Shown piece by piece: positions 62,201 through 64,000 of a DNA stretch of 64,000 bases; the stretch's first letter is position 1; every line of letters starts with the position of its first letter. The notes under the pieces are model-generated. The model ran no database searches and had not been told where the DNA came from. It saw nothing but the letters and a program-made list of their open reading frames with translations. The stretch is from positions 693,240-757,239 of the forward strand of contig NC_019859.2 in the NCBI RefSeq assembly GCF_002234675.1, read 5' to 3'. Source of the stretch: Oryzias latipes (lineage: Eukaryota; Chordata; Actinopteri; Beloniformes; Adrianichthyidae). The position numbers were made by a program, and so were the translations under genes.

Positions 62201-63772
62201 GTGAAAAGTAAACCGCATTATAGCGAGGGATCACTGTATATCAAAGGATGAAAAGAGTTCAGTGCAACTTTGACACAATTGGGAGGATTGTTTGTCGGGT
62301 TTGGGATCTTTTCTGCAACCGTTCGCACGCGCTCAGTCATGACGCCCGTCCCTCTCCCGGTTCCGCCGCAGAGCTCGGCGCCCCCACCTCGGTGGACCTG
62401 GTGAGCAGCGACCCGGCGTACATGGTGGCGTCCTTCAGCAGCGGTCACATGGGGCTCTTCAACATGGAGACGCAGCAGCTGGTCCTGAAGCTGGAGTCCG
62501 CCGGAGCGCCAGGTACGAGCCGCTTTGGGGGCGTGGCCCGCGCTGCTGCGGCCCTCCAGACCTTTGCATGTTGGGGGGGGGGTCACTGATGGACGGTCTG
62601 GTGAGGTTCCAGACTCTGTTCCCTTCATGACCATAGCGGTGACATCATCATCTTCCTACAGAAGCCCCCTCTAAGATCAACAAAGTGCTGAGTCATCCCG
62701 CCCTGCCCATCAGCATCACGGCTCAGGAAGATCGCCACATCCGCTTCTTTGACAACAACACAGGTGAGCCTGAATACGCCATGAAGGCGGGGTCTGCCTG
62801 CCCCGCAGGTTTGGCTCTGTGACCCCTCGGACACTGTCCCGGCCCGGCCGAGCACGTTCTTATTTCTGCCGACGTGGAACCTGTCGCATGTCTTACAGCT
62901 GCTAACCCCGCCTCCCACATGAGCGGCGTTCACAGCCAACACGGCTTTTGCGTCAGGAGCGTCCAGTTTCGACATCAATTCATCGTACAGGCGCCATCTG
63001 TGCGTCAGGCACAGCGCGGCCAGGGTTCAGAAGTCTGAACATTGGCGAGGACGACATGTCACGTCAACCAATCAGGGACTCTGAACGTGACGTGTTCAGT
63101 GACTCGCTCAGCTGGAGTCCAAAACCAACATGGAGGACCGATCCGATTTATTTGTACGGAGACGGTAATAAAAAGCTCCTCTAATTTGACGTTTCCTCCT
63201 GGGATGAATGCGGGACAGCAGGTCGTCACGCTGGGTCATAGAGACAGAAGTACCGCTGAAAGCGCCGTCATTCAGACGCAGGTCCTGCAGACGGTGGAGC
63301 TCGCCGTGCCGGGAGAGTCTCTGAATGATGTCATGAACGGGTGGCCCGATGATTTCCGTGTCCTCCATACGTTGTGATGAGATACACACAGACACATCAG
63401 ACCAAAAACATTTGGCGGTAGCTCCTCCCACACGTGGCTGGGGCGTCAAGTTTGTAAACATATTTCTGACAAACGGGCGGCGTGCAGCGAATTCGCCGCA
63501 AGTCCAAAGAGAGGCGGCAGACGTGAATTTAGTGTTCAGAGTGAGCGCAGCTTTAGCCGTTGGAGTTATGAGTGGAACAATGGTCAGCCGGCGCTCAGGC
63601 CCAACCCGGCCCGGCCCGGCCCGGCCTGGCGTTTGTGCTAAGATGGACCTGAAGTGTTTTTTTCTTAACCTGTTTGCCCCTGAAGGTAAATTGATCCACT
63701 CCATGGTGGCGCACCTGGACTCCGTCACCTGCCTCGCCGTGGACCCAAACGGCTTGTACCTCATGTCCGGCA
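48236..63772 (+). CDS. strn: Striatin (STRN), partial at the 3' end
   Basis: Striatin is the scaffold and PP2A B''' subunit of STRIPAK complexes and binds calmodulin and caveolin. Seventeen exons: 48236-48436, 54232-54335, 54430-54503, 54860-54944, 58430-58576, 58641-58770, 59015-59201, 59268-59378, 59699-59842, 59911-60056, 60130-60305, 60379-60426, 60621-60742, 60811-60978, 62372-62512, 62662-62763 and 63686-63772; all phases agree (about 724 residues; human 780). The N-terminus has [20 protein letters not shown] (caveolin-binding/coiled-coil). The middle has [19 protein letters not shown] and [12 protein letters not shown], specific to STRN rather than STRN3/4. WD40 repeats follow: [37 protein letters not shown]. 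The last repeat and C-terminus lie beyond the window. A second ATG at 48239 fits the human start better. Intron 7 is only 66 bp and has no stop in frame. Confidence 0.96.
48437..50819. other. strn intron 1, left part
   Basis: Intronic, with no gene. It contains a C run and CA repeat (48907-48933), a TGATGATGATG stretch near 49528, a CTCCTC run (49908-49921) and a G run (50059-50074). Frames on both strands here are short and lack recognisable domains. Confidence 0.5.
50820..52181. mobile_element. hAT-like non-autonomous element in strn intron 1
   Basis: CAGGGGTTGACATAGCC at 50820-50836 and, inverted, CAGGGCTCGACATAGCC at 52165-52181 differ at two of 17 bases; CAGGGCTCGACAT is typical of hAT ends in fish. 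Inside both ends lie further related GGCCCGA/CTGGCCC blocks. The interior is AT-rich apart from a CG-dense patch (51867-51925). No transposase frame and no matching 8-bp flanks were seen, so it is an old, non-autonomous copy. Confidence 0.65.
52182..54231. other. strn intron 1, right part
   Basis: Intronic and mostly AT-rich, with nothing recognisable as a gene. Plus frames around 52751-53235 are open but show only low-complexity Phe/Leu-rich sequence with no homologue I know. Confidence 0.45.
55309..55371. repeat. 15-bp tandem repeat, four copies
   Basis: ATGTAGAGACGCTTC is repeated four times in tandem in strn intron 4, just left of the RTE LINE fragment. Confidence 0.9.
55402..55500 (+). 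pseudogene. RTE-type LINE fragment, part 1 (RT catalytic motif)
   Basis: Translation in one frame reads [20 protein letters not shown] then [13 protein letters not shown], the FADD region of RTE-type reverse transcriptase. The frame is cut at 55500 by an L2 LINE insertion and parts of the same element resume at about 56540. Confidence 0.75.
55501..56530 (-). mobile_element. L2 LINE, 5'-truncated second copy
   Basis: This is an inverted copy of the last kilobase of the L2 element at 12420-16769. The minus frame 56224-56556 repeats its ORF2 end ([47 protein letters not shown]-stop) with few changes, and the 3' UTR matches down to the TTGAATTGAATT tail (AATTCAATTCAATTC at the left end). Close similarity suggests both copies are fairly recent. 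Confidence 0.92.
56540..57008 (+). pseudogene. RTE-type LINE fragment, part 2 (C-terminus and tail)
   Basis: A frame with [20 protein letters not shown] then MDEGGR resembles the RTE C-terminus (RGRPKKRFMDVV type) and stops soon after. The end, GATATGACCCCAAAAAGGGAT followed by an AAAATGGATGGATG start, is a common fish retroposon end that passes straight into the GGAT array. The frame is degenerate. Confidence 0.6.
57009..57643. repeat. GGAT/GATG tandem array in strn intron 4
   Basis: The array is GGAT tetranucleotides mixed with GATGATGGTTGGATG and GATGGATGAATGATGG steps; from 57546 on, a regular 20-bp unit (GATGATGGTTGGATG type) repeats six times. Minus frames here read Ile-His-Pro-Ser repeats and are artefacts. 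It follows directly on the RTE tail. Confidence 0.95.
57765..57963. repeat. CA microsatellite and G run
   Basis: A CA run at about 57773-57818 is followed, 120 bp on, by a run of about 22 G at 57942-57963, in strn intron 4. The rest of this intron (to 58429) has no gene. Confidence 0.9.
59202..59267 (+). other. strn: strn intron 7: 66-bp, stop-free, in frame
   Basis: The intron has a proper donor (GTGAGG) and acceptor (CCTCCTGCAG) but is only 66 bp, has no stop in the reading frame of the flanking exons and is divisible by three. More than half of it is GAT repeats. If kept in the mRNA it would add 22 residues (a Gly-Glu-Ala-Glu start, twelve Asp, then Leu/Pro/Ala) between exons 7 and 8. Confidence 0.85.
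60979..61484. other. strn intron 14, left part
   Basis: Intronic sequence with no gene and no clear repeat, upstream of the pogo-like element. Confidence 0.45.
61485..62236. mobile_element. pogo/Tigger-like non-autonomous DNA element in strn intron 14
   Basis: The left end CAGTAAACCCTTATTTTTCGC and the inverted right end CAGTGATCCCTCGCTATAATGC are imperfect inverted repeats, each flanked by TA (61483-61484 and 62237-62238), the target of Tc1/mariner-type elements. Inner sequences (AAAACCGTGAAGTAG and GAAGTAGCGAAACCGTGAAAAG) are related too. No transposase is present in the 752 bp. Confidence 0.65.
62764..63685. other. strn intron 16
   Basis: 922 bp with no exon seen. Minus frame 63108-63812 shows no known domain. 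A GGCCC repeat lies at about 63600-63627. The GGTAAATTG exon starts after an unusual but acceptable AAG acceptor (CCTGAAG). Confidence 0.45.
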
Positions 63773-64000
63773 GTGAGTCTCCACTCACGTGCACAGACAC
63801 GTGCACAGACACTTCTTTTTATTTCCAAGAATCCAGACTTCCTAAATCAGAACCAGAACCTGCAGATTTACTGTCTCATACACACATAGGACATGTGGAT
63901 GGATGGATGGATGGATGGATGATGGATGGATGGATGGATGATGATGGATGGATGATGGATGGATGGATCGATGGATGGATGGATGGATGGATGGATGGAT
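63773..64000. repeat. strn intron 17 start with GGAT array at the window edge
   Basis: After the donor at 63773 come about 120 bp of unique intron, then a GGAT tetranucleotide array from about 63895 to the end of the window, open to the right. Confidence 0.9.

Noticed and set aside
63108-63812. A 234-codon minus-strand frame in strn intron 16 and over exon 17
   Set aside because: It overlaps antisense to a conserved WD40 exon and shows no known domain.

Overview
The window is vertebrate nuclear DNA and almost certainly comes from a teleost fish. It holds spliced genes with GT-AG (and one GC-AG) introns, many of them under 120 bp. It also holds fish-type L2, RTE and R4/Rex6-like LINE sequence, hAT-like and pogo-like DNA elements, and very abundant simple and tandem repeats. 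The species cannot be read from the sequence; a percomorph is my guess.

Eight protein-coding genes were rebuilt exon by exon, and splice phases agree at every junction of the models given. From left to right they are: kif16b (minus, motor-domain end only, 5792-9442), snrpb2 (plus, 18545-21154), a prokineticin receptor (prokr1, plus, 23537-26885), aplf (minus, 27442-35562), fbxo48 (plus, 36615-37363), cnrip1 (plus, 37739-43336), map1lc3c (minus, 45608-46914) and strn (plus, 48236 to past the right edge; 17 exons seen). The block prokr1-aplf-fbxo48-cnrip1 matches human 2p13-p14 gene content, strn is on human 2p22, and kif16b-snrpb2 is a human 20p12 pair, so the window joins two ancestral neighbourhoods. 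aplf and fbxo48 are head to head over about 1 kb with CRE-, NRF1- and ETS-like sites. prokr1/aplf and cnrip1/map1lc3c are tail to tail. map1lc3c/strn and kif16b/snrpb2 are head to head.

About one fifth of the window is minisatellite inside introns: a 30/24-bp array at 1-5135 (kif16b intron 10, open at the left edge), a 47-bp array at about 28600-33622 (aplf intron 5), and a 15-bp array with an AGATCT in nearly every unit at 38229-42555 (cnrip1 intron 1, interrupted by a dispersed repeat). These arrays produce very long open frames that are not genes. A smaller G-rich array lies in kif16b intron 4, and a GGAT array follows an RTE LINE fragment in strn intron 4.

The kif16b-snrpb2 spacer (10410-17579) is a stack of transposons. 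Perfect 15-bp terminal inverted repeats enclose a short retroposon with a 15-bp target duplication, an R4/Rex6-like LINE with an inverted copy of its own 3' tail, and, inserted into that LINE, a 5'-truncated L2 LINE whose 1010-codon endonuclease/reverse-transcriptase frame is intact. A second L2 copy (55501-56530) has also landed inside another LINE (RTE type).

The genes act in unrelated processes: endosome transport, splicing, neuropeptide signalling, DNA break repair, ubiquitination, cannabinoid receptor modulation, autophagy and STRIPAK phosphatase signalling. I found no new operon-like system. The most testable oddities are a stop-free, in-frame 66-bp strn intron made largely of GAT repeats, a GC-AG intron in snrpb2, and the intronic arrays.
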